DNA from: Dallia pectoralis
Lineage: Eukaryota; Chordata; Actinopteri; Esociformes; Umbridae
Length of the DNA: 64,000 bases
Assembly (NCBI GenBank): GCA_029465975.1
Contig: CM055742.1
Location: forward strand, 4,800,932 to 4,864,931
Direction: 5' to 3'
The position numbers were made by a program, and so were the translations under genes. The stretch's first letter is position 1. Each line of letters opens with the position of its first letter. Below are positions 53,591 to 64,000 of this stretch, one piece after another. The notes under the pieces were generated by a model. That model did no database searches. It worked only from the letters and a program-made list of their open reading frames with translations, and had not been told where the DNA came from.

Positions 53591-55689
53591 ACCATTTAGT
53601 ATTGTGTGGAGCACATTACACAGTGTGTGTGTGTGAGAGAAAGCGAGGTTGCATGTGCCTGCTTGCAACAATGTGTGTGTTGTAGTCATCTATAACAGTG
53701 ACACACTTTGCTTCCAGGCGTAGGCCGCTTTCGAGTCGTGACCAGCGAGATGGGAAAGGCCCGGGTGAGTCCTTCGTTCTAACACTCATCTATGACCAAT
53801 ACATGATCAGGATATACGATCTCTCACTGCGCTAGTCTGGCTGTTTATGGTACAGAGAGCCTGGGGAAGAAAAACATGATTCACTCCCAGAAGCCTTTCA
53901 TTATCTGCCAAACAAACACACACACACACAGTCTGAGGAAGACATAATAATGACGAAGACAAACGTCGTCTACCTGCGCATTCAGTCAAACTCTGAGATG
54001 TGAGTCTCCGTTTGTTGCACAGATTCACTTTTGCTGTAAACTGCATGTTTTATGTCTGCTTAGTAAGACCTACAGCAGAGAGTAAAGCAGCATAGTGCTG
54101 AAAGCTCTAAGCTAACAATATTCTGTGGGCTTCTGTTACTGCCAATTTCCTCTCTCCTACAAATTCAAGTAGAACATACTTTCCCTTTGGCCATTTTTGG
54201 TGGTTGCGAAGGCTTGACCTCAGAGTAATGGTCTGATCTAGCAACAACGGGGCAAAGAGCTTTTCCGAATTTGAAAATGGCTGTTATTATTAGGAGAAAA
54301 ACCCACTTCCATCTGTCATTACACAGACACACCACAGCAGTTAACAGAAACCAGCACTCAATCTCTGCCTGCGACCTCTCACAGAACGGCAAAGCGTCCC
54401 ATCAATGGACGTTAGGTGGGCGTGTGTAAAACTATAAACTCATATTAAGTCTGGAACCACCTCGACACAGGGTCAGACCGTGTGAGGTGTCCAGGATTTC
54501 TCATAGGGTCTCTGCAAACAGAGAACAGAATTTAACAATAATGGGGTGTTCCTTCTCGTGGAATTGTGTTGGGAAACGTGTTGGGAAAAGACACAGCGGG
54601 AATGCACGGGAAAGGCATGGTTCCAGTGAGCGTCTCAACAGACAGAAGTGGCAGAATGGGCTCAAATGGAGCTAGTCCGGATGATAGCGGTGGAACAGTC
54701 AGAGAAACAGATGGAAGCCATTTGTTTTGTTGCTCACCCCCCCACCCCCACACCCCCGATCTGGTTTAGGAGGCCTCGTTGCTAATTGCGGGCAATCGGC
54801 GCCGCTACGTGGAAGAATCCCATGTCTTAATCGAGAACAGTCGTGGCACAACGCGCGTTTCCTCTGCATCCTGGTTAAAGATTCGGCGTGCAGAGCAGAC
54901 GTTTTATGGCACGTCTGTCATCGTTGTGTTGCCGACGTATTAGCAGTTTCATATTGAGCCCGAGTTTTCTATGTGCCCGAGACAAGTAGGACATCCGCCA
55001 ACATTGTTACGGGTTTCCTTTTATATTCTGTGACAGTCTGCAGCTTCCTCTGTTTACCTATGTGGTCTAATAATACAACTCCAATAAGCCCTGTTTTTCA
55101 GTGTGTGATTCTGATTCCTCTCATTTTGTCCGCATACTGAATTGAACCTGTAAACAGTAGCTATTCTGATTCGAAGACAGACAAAGCCAGCTAGGGCACT
55201 TTTTAATTTCCACACAAGGAATCCCTGCATGGGGAGGTTTTAGCTGCCTGGCCGCTGGAGCTATCCGCAGAGGCTTTTGGTTCATTTGTGTTTGTCTGGC
55301 CTGGAAATGCTCCCCCTCACTCCGAAAAATGTTCAGCTTTCCCTGGCTTAGCGCCAGAGTCAATGTCATGCTTCTCAGAATCACATTCTTTGGCGCTTAG
55401 TGATATCTCAGGGTTTCAGACTCGCTCCCCCTGGCAGATTAAGATACAGGACATGGAAAGACAAAGCAAAACAATGCCTGGCACACAGCCTTCTCCCAGC
55501 GCCGTGTTAGACGCAGCTCCAGGAAATTGCTTCATGCACAAATCGGTTGGTATGGATCTCCTGTGTTTAAATGTAGAAAACACAATTTAAGAAACCGGAA
55601 TATATATTTGACAGATGATAATTAACAATCCCATAAAACAAGTATAATTTCAATTGAGTGAGTGGCCTCCCGCTGGCCTCCCAATTTAC
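53591..55689. other. unique noncoding DNA with one exon-like segment
   Basis: Mostly unremarkable. At 53718-53764 a 47-bp stretch lies between CTTTGCTTCCAG and GTGAGT and reads VGRFRVVTSEMGKAR in one frame. It has no partner exons nearby and no family could be assigned. A C-run (CCCCCCCACCCCCACACCCCC) lies near 54738. Confidence 0.35.
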
Positions 55690-56285
55690 TGGACGTTCCA
55701 GGGAAAATATTTCCGACGTCACACTTCAGCGTCGACGTGAGAGAGAAACGTGTCGTCATATTCCTGCGACTCCCACTCCGGAGTGGGTCGGCGAACACAG
55801 AGCGCAGTGTGAATATTACTATCGCGTTTGTGGTGGCTTTGGAGAGGATCGAGTAGACCGAAGCTCCGACTCCTTTTCAGATCGTTTCCCCCCGTCAGTA
55901 TTGATCCCACACGGACTATACCATCCCCGCGGGGATTTTGTCGTCACTGGATAATCTTGAACTCTTGGTCGTATTGAAAACATGGATTTTTTTTTCGTAA
56001 TTTCTCGAAGCACAAACGAAAGTAGTGCGAGAGTGTCTTTAGATTAGTAGTAGTGTGACCGATGATAGAGTCGTGTGGAGGGTTACCTAGCCTGCTAACT
56101 GTTCTGCTGCCCAGGACACTCGGAGCGGAGGGAGACCCCAGCTGCAACACGGGCCGTCACCGTGACCCGAGCTCCGTCCCAAAAAAGGAGCTCTCCATAT
56201 TATTTCTGTACCCGGAGGTAACAACAAGCTGCATTGAGAGGAGCCGGAGTCAATTTTCCTGGGTGCTATTTTCCTTATTTTCGAG
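55690..56285 (+). other. candidate noncoding first exon / CpG promoter of next gene
   Basis: CpG-rich segment, unlike its surroundings, ending in TTCGAG|GTAAGG, a good splice donor. It has short upstream-type frames only and no clear coding start. In other vertebrates FBXW7 lies next to TMEM154 in the same orientation and begins with noncoding exons, so a first exon of that gene is the likeliest reading. The start coordinate is approximate, and no FBXW7 coding exon is present in the window to confirm it. Confidence 0.4.
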
Positions 56286-57905
56286 GTAAGGGAACTACCG
56301 TTAACCCTGAATATCGTATATCCATATGATACAGCAGCACAGAGAGCGGTTGGGCCATGCAGCCACACACACAGCAGAATGATTAGCGCGAGCGAGGTGG
56401 GCTAGTAGCCATGCCAACCAGTAGCCATGCCAACCATCTGTACTAAGGGGTTGTCACGTCACAATGAAGCGGTTTGTAAACATTGTCTCTGCATATGACC
56501 TGTGTATGAGCGAATATAACGTGCGGTTGTGGGGGTTTTCTGTAGCCGCGACTAGAGACTGATGATGTAAATAACACGAGCAGCCTGACCAAGCTACCTT
56601 CACTGCTGGTAGCTAGCAATCTTCTCCTGGACTTTAACTAACTAACAAGCACCGTACCTCATGTTGCCTTGCTAACTAACGCTAACGGTGTCAGTAATAA
56701 CACGCACATTGCAAGAGTTGCGTATTTGTATTGAGCTTGTTGTCGCCGTTTCCTGGTGTTGTTGACAGTGTTTATCTTAGTGTTTCTCTGATTGCATATG
56801 TTTGCTGTTGTTGTGTAGGTAGGGTATGTGAACTGGCTATCACAGTCTAGCTAACGCCGCTTACTTGTACAACACTGTCCACGCAAGTGTCACTAACCAG
56901 CCTCATGTCATGTTCACATGCCCAAACTAAAGGACTCCCTTAAGTGTGGAGTAACATGACCGTATAGAATGCAGTTAATGACGATACACACCAAGTTACA
57001 TTTGGTGTGTTGTTAGCTGATTTTCACAAGTCTTTCATCACTTGGAGGTTGTTTTCCGAGTACCGTGATAGTTGTTATATGAGAAACGCTTTGGAGTTCT
57101 GCATGAGGAGGTATGGTTTGTGCACGCAGGCTCCTGTGCACGCAGGCATCTGATTCGAGGTCGTAACAAGCCACCATTAGTTATATCATAACAAATGCAA
57201 CGCCTTATTTTGACGTGTGTGCAATTGAAGCTTGCGTCCGAAGAAACACGATCTCGCTATGCATTTGGACTATTTCAACCATGTCTGGAAATATCGCGAC
57301 AATCTGTCAAATTTGAGCGTCTTCTCCTACAGCCGCGCGTGTCGATGTTTTTGCCACATCGTGATTGATTATCGAAGGTTGAAGAAATATCTCCAATGTT
57401 TGTTTGCAAACACTGACTAACATTGACCTCGTGTACTACTGATAATGGGTAGTGGACGATGTGTTTGATGTACCACTGTAGTATTGTATTGGTGTTACTT
57501 GACCGGTGTGGCCCAGGGGAACAACGTTATGACGCTGTTATGAGGCTTTTGGGTGGTGCGAGGAGAAGACATGCATTTCGTTGTCAAATATAAGTACTGC
57601 TATAAAACGTATTCTCTTTCAGAATGTGTCAGTTTCCTTACAAAAGGGAACTAAGTCACTTCACTCCATGTGATATTCACAGTTAAATTGTGTTCTTTTT
57701 ATGGTGGTAAGCTGTTCTATGGTGACATCTGCACCTCGAAGACTTATCCTGTCGTCCTATCGTTCAAGGTTAGGTGACAGGCCCTGGACCTTAAACCCAT
57801 TCTTCTGGTATCATTCTCTTTTAGGGAGGATGGAACTCAGACTTGGACCAGGTGAGGGTAGTTAATCAACAAGTAGGAATAAAAACAGAGAGCTGTTTGG
57901 GTTCG
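56286..57905. other. unique DNA, probably first intron of the downstream gene
   Basis: No exon recognised. A short duplication (AGTAGCCATGCCAACCA) occurs near 56405-56440 and GCACGCAGGC(T/A) near 57122-57150. Confidence 0.4.
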
Positions 57906-57987
57906 AAGCCCTCCCCTGTAGACCCAGAGTCCTGTCTGGATGGAGCGTGGCCCTCCCCTGTAGACCCAGAGTCCTGTCTGGATGGAA
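57906..57987. repeat. 42-bp direct repeat, two copies
   Basis: CCCTCCCCTGTAGACCCAGA + GTCCTGTCTGGATGGA occurs twice, 42 bp apart, identical across that part. Confidence 0.9.
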
Positions 57988-60645
57988 CTCTCACCCTTTC
58001 TGCATTTGGTTTTTCCCTTTCTCCTTTCCTGCTCAAATGAACCCTTTCTCTCTGAAATACCCAGGAGCTCTCTGGCTCTTTCTCTACTTCCTCTTCCTGT
58101 AAAGGGACTCTCATGTCCTTGTATAACTCCTTGAAACGTCGACCCTCCACTGAATTGCACGCAAACGAAAGAACGAGGGAAGAGACAGGATGCCCTTAAA
58201 GTCTCAAAGAGACATCCACAACAATACTTTACTTTCCCTCGCTAATTGCCGGCAGGATGCGAGACAGCTGAACCAATGTTTTTCTGTGTATTGTACAGTA
58301 GGTGAATAACAAAAAAACTTTGCAACTATTGAGATTATGCCCTCCTTCCTGTGAATTTATCTGGGAGAATAATCATCTCAAGTCTTTGATATGGTCTGAC
58401 TTAATGCCTCTTTGAGTTCCTGTATAAAGTCAAACGGCCTGGTTCTTCAATTCCCTCTAAATGAATAGCCTTTGTTGTGGAATGGTGATTTATTCCAGGG
58501 GGTTTGCATCATTGCCCAGCACTGATAACCCAATAATTGCCGCTGCTCTCGCTGCTTAAAACATCTCAACACACGCACACACAAAATCCTCTGTCATTAC
58601 AGCTTGTCCTGGGGGAGTCGCAGTGTATCAGCCGGTCACAAATCAGTAACAACAGAGTATTGGAGCCATTTTAAATGCCAACAACAGACCGGGCAGTCGT
58701 GCGACATGAAGACTAGTTGTGTAACGCACTGGCGTGATTCCTACACAAGGCAGCACAGTGAGAAGTGGTGTTTTGATGCTACACGCGATCCTTCACGGTA
58801 GGAGTCATGTCTCAGTATAATAAGCAGATGTGATGCTTTCTAGATCCATTGGCTCTGGCTCATGCTAACTGACACCTCCAACTGACACTCAATTGCAAAA
58901 GAGCCATACGCCAAGGTCCACTATGCCCCCCCCCCTCTTGTGACCCGTGGCTGTTGCTGACTGGGTCTTGCTAAAAGCATTCTCCTCCGTGGCACCGTGT
59001 CACTTCCTGGCTTTTAAGTAGATGTAGCCAAGGCACCGGGGAGATTAAAGAGGGGCGGACGAACATGGGACCCTGCCTTTCTTCAGCTCTCTTGATGTGC
59101 AGGTGTAGGACTATGTATTTATGGCCGTGGGTATCAGGAATTGTGGTCTTGGGGATTAGGAGGCTCGCCAGACCACTTCACTCCTATTCTCAAGTGAAGA
59201 CAGATCTGTCTGGCTTATCAGGACGGCCCTGGAGTGACCCTGACATACTGTCGGTCCTTGGAAACAACATTTTCAATGCCTGAAGACGGACATCTTGTTA
59301 TTTCATCATAGCCAGGATCACCTTCTCTTAAAAAGAAAGCATTAGCAGATCAAAACAAAAAAACATTACCTTATCCTTATTAACCGTCCCACTGCCCTGC
59401 ATACTGATATATTTCTATTAAACCCGGTGTCATAAAAAACGGCTGCAGAGACTCAATCCAGTCCGGTGTAAGACACCAGTGACTCCGTCTTTTTCTGTGC
59501 CGTCGCGTATGTCCCAGCGCCGCCCGGCAGCTCTGCGTGGGTAAGCAGGGAGGACCGTGTAAATTATTCAGAGGCATACTGCGCCTCGGCCGTGTGGCGA
59601 TCACTCGATGGAGTCTGGCGAGGCGGCTTTGAAGTGGCTTTCTAGAGTCGCCGGCCTCACCGGCTTCTCCCTGGGGAACCATGTTTGCCAGCAACTAAAC
59701 AGAGCCTCTTGCCAGTGCTCTTAAACGAAGCAATGCAAACAAACAAGTGTGAGAGTGTCAGTGCCATCTTTCCACCGCAGAGATCTCTTTGATTCCTTAG
59801 GAATCCGCTGGCTTCAAAGCGACTCTGAATGATTTATTCGTTGTTCGCCGTGTACACAGTCGGCTTCTCTTTCTGACGTGGGGGAAACGATGCCAGCGTA
59901 TAGGCTGTGCAAAATACTGCTCTGCCCAGCCAAAATTTGTCCACCCATTGAATGGGGCAGTCTTGGACACCCAGCCCCCATGGCTTGAGATGGATTGAAT
60001 GGCGTCACCCGACCCCATTGCAAATATTGAAATCCCCCTTCACTCTTTGCACATTTGGCCGTCTGCTGTTTTGCCTCAAAGTTTCTGAGAGGATTACCTC
60101 GGCAAATGAGGAGCTGAAACGGAGCGAAAGGGGAACCCCGGGAAATGTCCACGCCTCTCACCGTTTGCCGCTGATACCCTTTTTCTTCTTTTCTTCTCTT
60201 CAGCGTTGAATGTCGTCACCGGCTGAAATGACGATGATGTCATATTTTCGACTGGCCCATAAAATGAAAAGTGTCAGATGGGCAGAAGAACACTGACACT
60301 GGACAGGGGAAGACTAAAGAAGTATTATAGACAGACACGCAGAAGGGATTAGGAAGGTTGAACCTGGCTCATCGTTCTCGGTTAAAATCATAGCTTTTCC
60401 ATTTTCCTGTCCTTGGCACATCGTAATTGGCGGCACTCTAACGGCGAAGCCTCAGGCGGTGGCTGGCCTTGGGCAGCTGTAGAGGCCTCTCCCAGCAGGC
60501 TGTGCCTAGGTGGCTTCCTCTAGCTTTTATGTATTTTTTGTGGTACAAAAGAAAATAGAAACTAAAAGCCTGTGAGCTTACTCAGTTGTAATTAAAGTAG
60601 TGCAGCCATAGTTAACATGGTTAATTCAAACTGTATTCAAGGTTT
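57988..60645. other. 2.7 kb unique noncoding DNA
   Basis: No exon recognised. The stretch at about 59370-60240 is relatively GC-rich, without simple repeats, and may hold conserved noncoding elements, which cannot be tested here. Confidence 0.4.
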
Positions 60646-61147
60646 TGTGGATACTGTCTTAGAGCTGTGCTGCTGGACTGTCTTAGAGCTGTGCTGCTGG
60701 TCTGTCCTAGAGCTGTGCTGCTGGTCTGTCTTAGCGCTGTGCTGCTGGACTGTCTTAGCGCTGCGCTGCTGGACTGTCTTAGAGCTGTGCTGCCGGGTCT
60801 GTCTTAGAGCTGTGCTGCCGGTCTGTCTTAGAGCTGTGCTGCCGGACTGTCTTAGCGCTGTGCTGCCGGTCTGTCTTAGAGCTGTGCTGCCGGGTCTGTC
60901 TTAGAGCTGTTCTGCCGGTCTGTCTTAGAGCTGTTCTGCCGGTCTGTCTTAGAGCTGTGCTGCCGGACTGTCTTAGAGCTGTGCTGCCGGACTGTCTTAG
61001 AGCTGTGCTGCCGGACTGTCTTAGAGCTGTGCTGCCGGACTGTCTTAGAGCTGTGCTGCCGGACTGTCTTAGAGCTGTGCTGCCGGACCGTTTTAGAGCT
61101 GTGCTGCCGGACTGTCTTAGAGCTGTGCTGCCGGACCGTCTTAGAGT
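60646..61147. repeat. 24-bp minisatellite
   Basis: About 21 units of GTCTTAGAGCTGTGCTGCCG + GACT, with CTGCTGG, AGCGCTG and GGTCT variants and occasional 25-bp units. The 5' units have CTGCTGG, the 3' units CTGCCGG. Open frames on both strands are repeat artefacts. Confidence 0.95.
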
Positions 61148-61251
61148 CTTTTCATTCCTCATCCTCATCTCATGCCCAAACACAATTACACCCTCAGCCC
61201 TTTCTCATCCATCTCATCTTAGCCCCCATCCTCAAAAGCAATCCCCTGTAC

Positions 61252-61283
<32 letters not shown>

Positions 61284-62085
61284 TGAGAGGATGTTCTCAT
61301 GGAAACGCCTGTCTTTGTGAACGGAGGGGCCTCCCTGACCAGCACTGGTCATAGGCGGCAGGCCAACCATCCACATAAAGGAGAGGTACTGGCCGGCCAC
61401 TGTCTTTACCCGTTGCCAGTTCGGGTGATCCATCTGTCTATTGGTTTATCAGCGCGTTTGCCAGAATGATACCGGTGATTGTGATTTATTTTTCCAAAAT
61501 AAAGGTTTTATTAGTCAATACCAGAAATATCTTAGTTGCGTGCAGTTTTACCAGCTTTATTTGGGCAAACCCAAATCGTTAGCCTATATAATTAAAGTGT
61601 AGTGTTCATGTGGGATTGTTGTGCAATAGTTGTATGTCAAGCTCTCACAAAGTAATTGCCAGTAGGAACGACATGTGCTTCCCCCGAGCTAGGTTTCTTG
61701 TCTGTCACATGCGTCACACTCACGTATGAATGGTCGTCTACTGAAAGCTCCCATCACCCCCCTTACTGATTGGCCGAGTAGGGGAGTCCTCTGTGGCTGC
61801 GCCCCTATAATCATAGACCTCAGACGTCTGAAAGGTTTTCCTTGTTGTTTGGGTTCGTGCACTTTTTTTGAAGATAGTCCAGATTTTTTTTTCCACCGTT
61901 GAAAACTCCCAACTGAGAGACCAGGCCAATTCTTGCATAATTTGGCCGGCTCCTGTGGATGTGATGTAACGTTTCCACAGCGACCACACATAAACAATAG
62001 AGAGCAGTTTTAGCGTGACCACTCTGTGACGTTGCCTAGTTGAACACAATGCCACTGGTCGTGCAGTTTGGAGCCACAACAGTTA
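61148..62085. other. unique noncoding DNA with short (CA)n
   Basis: (CA)n at about 61253-61281. No gene recognised. Confidence 0.4.
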
Positions 62086-62335
62086 TGTGTGTGTGTGTGT
62101 GTTTCTGGAGGCTGTGTACACATTACACATGCTCAAACTGAGGTGGAGCTGTGTGTGTGTACTTGTCTGCCTGCCTGTCTGTCTGTCTGTCTTTGTGTCT
62201 GTCTGTGTCTGTTTGTCTTTGTGTCTGTCTGTCTCTGTGTCTGTCTGTCACCGTGTCTGTGTTTCTGTGTGTTTCTGTCCATCTGTGCGTTTCTGTCTCT
62301 CGGTCTGTCTGTTTTTGTGTGTGTGTCTCTGACAG
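62086..62335. repeat. TG / TGTC compound microsatellite
   Basis: TGTGTG followed by (TGTC)n, TTTGTGTC and TCTGTGTC variants. Long Val/Ser/Cys/Leu frames through it, including one that runs on to about 62930, are artefacts. Confidence 0.92.
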
Positions 62336-64000
62336 GATATGTCACTGTCTTTCACGCTCTCTTGTCTTTCTCCTCTTTTATCCATGTCCTCCACCTCTCC
62401 CTCTCTCTCCCTCACACTCTCCAGTCCTCCACACTACCCTCCTCAATCCCCTCCTCAGAGCAGCCAGACTTTCTCTCCAACACATGGCCACCATCTGCTT
62501 TCCAGATTACTCTCCATTCCACTACAAGGAAAGCCAGCCTGCCCAACCACAAGGCGTCCCGCTGCCATCTCGTGTCTTTCTGAACGGCGTAGTTACCGTG
62601 TGTTTTGTTTCATTCCTTCTTAGCGGGATGAAGTCTGCAGGATTTTTCACTCTGACGTGGCAGCTCCAAATACCCCCCTCCCCCATGACTCTCATCTCCT
62701 TTTTCTGGGAGTCTGTGGGCTCAGTACTTCAAAGACACAGGCGCTCTGCAGTGCTCAAGATAACATATCCAGACACCTCGCTGCTGGACCGCCCAATCCA
62801 GAGGTTTACGGGTCCGCTTGTTCTTTCTTTGTCATGCAGCGTAAAACCGAGGTGTTTAATAGTGTGTGTGTGTCTCTTTGTGTCTGCTCCAAACAGCTGG
62901 CTGGCAGTCCAACGATACACTCACTGTTAACTCGGCTAGAGCGAAGCTAGAGGAGGTTTTTGGTAAAAGGGGATTGTTTCCTCTCCTTCCCGCTCTTCCC
63001 TATGCAAGGGGGAATACTTGGCTCACGTGGTTTTATCTCGGCACTTTGTTCTGTAAAGATTGCCTCTCACCTTTCTCCATTCAGTGCTGTTCAATACTAC
63101 AGTGTTCGTGTTTCATACACACTTAATTGTTTACGTCGGCTTCCTGAGAGAAATACAAGAAGGAGAAGAAATCAGTTTATCGACTCAACCGTTTGTGGTC
63201 TTGAATTTGGCACATTACGTAACATACCAGTCGGAGCCCTTTCTGGTTACTCCATTTCGTCTTTATACCCCAAGTCGGGCACCGTTGTGTGACACCTGTT
63301 GCCTCATCACAGTTGCCATGGCAGCAGGTTATCCTTGCCTTTCAATTCCCCCCCGTGATTTCCTCTGGGATGCAGCACCTTGCGTTATTCTCTTCCCCGC
63401 GACATGTTTCAACCCACTCTGTATTCCCCCCCGCGGCCCGGTAAACACTCATTATCTGTGCGTGCTGGCGTGTCCACCCCGCGGCTGTAACTCAACAAAT
63501 GCGCGTCTGCCGGGGGGACGGGGATTCGGGTCCCGACCCGCTCTGTAGTGCTGGCCGGGAGGGCACGCGCCCGAGTCGGGGAAGCTTCGCCTGCCGTGCC
63601 TGGTAGGGCTTGGAGTGCCGGAGTGAATAATGCGCGTGTTTGGTCTGGAGTGGATAACGAGTGTGTTATGTAAATGTCGCTCGTTAAAAGGCGGCTGTGA
63701 GGTTGGGACCACGGCGCGGTTTGGGGATGATTTATGGCTTTTCGACGGGCTGAATGACAGCCTGCTGGGCTCAGGACTGTGTTGCACGTGGATGTAAGGC
63801 CTGTGAATGACTCCTGGTTTTTCTGCTTTGTTTGAATTAACTTTTGGTTTATTTTGGTCTACCGCCGATGATTTGGTGCCTGTATTTGTGCTAGTTCACA
63901 TTTGTAAAACGTACCAGGTCCTTGTTAACCTGCACATGACTGCTTATATTGCAATAACCCTGTCATAGGAGTAGCTGTGTATAGATTATTTTTTAAAAGT
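62336..64000. other. unique noncoding DNA to right edge
   Basis: Pyrimidine-rich at 62340-62460, then unique DNA with a CpG-rich patch at about 63420-63720. Open frames of 90-160 codons have no recognisable domain or splice context. Confidence 0.4.

Noticed and set aside
57895..57920. GGGTTCGAAGCCC as a tRNA T-arm
   Set aside because: No A box, anticodon stem or acceptor stem could be paired around it.
60116..60200. Frame with LKRSERGTPG as an N-terminal FBXW7 exon
   Set aside because: Resemblance is only to a generic basic/Ser/Gly stretch; no matching start or splice borders.
62151..62930. 259-codon + frame
   Set aside because: Begins in a TG/TGTC microsatellite and continues through pyrimidine-rich noncoding DNA; no domain or splice context.
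63060..63548. 162-codon + frame
   Set aside because: Overlaps another open frame, shows no domain, and lies in probable intron.

Overview
The window reads as nuclear DNA of a ray-finned (teleost) fish. It has long introns with GT/AG borders, abundant (TG)n and minisatellite arrays, fragments of fish transposons (a Ty3/Gypsy-type LTR element, a hAT-like MITE, a Tc1-like transposase scrap) and no bacterial-style gene packing. Nothing seen fixes the species. Nearly all long open frames are low-complexity repeats read as protein. | Layout. 1-8.4 kb: a chain of tandem arrays (12-bp, TG-rich, 16-bp, CTCTCTGCTC, pyrimidine-rich, TG, 28-bp) with AT-rich unique DNA and a decayed transposon between them. 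8.4-17.7 kb: mostly unique noncoding DNA with a Tc1-like fragment near 9.1 kb and short arrays. 17.7-26.0 kb: one LTR-retroelement insertion (17695-25998) flanked by the 5-bp duplication CTCAG. It keeps only the first 155 bp of the left LTR, then about 7.65 kb of hierarchical 25/27-bp repeats, a proline-rich coding tail, a purine tract and an intact 451-bp right LTR. 26.0-40.7 kb: gene-poor DNA with minisatellites (24, 26, 36, 14, 20, 14 and 79 bp units), a roughly 0.6-kb hAT-like MITE and CpG-rich unique patches. | The one gene that can be assembled is on the + strand at 40842-48467: nine coding exons with consistent splice phases give a 209-residue type I membrane protein. It has a signal peptide, a Ser/Thr/acidic ectodomain, one membrane segment and an acidic cytoplasmic tail matching TMEM154. 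A second in-phase terminal exon at 50482-50510, followed by its own polyadenylation signal near 51906, suggests an alternative C-terminus. Intron 6 holds a 1.4-kb array of 10-bp units carrying fourteen TCACGTGA sites. | Downstream, a CpG-rich exon-like segment ending in a splice donor (about 55.69-56.285 kb) is a candidate noncoding first exon of the next + strand gene. By vertebrate gene order next to TMEM154 that would be FBXW7, but no FBXW7 coding exon is visible before the window ends, so this is inference. The rest, to 64 kb, looks like intron with three more arrays. No rRNA, tRNA or CRISPR array was found.
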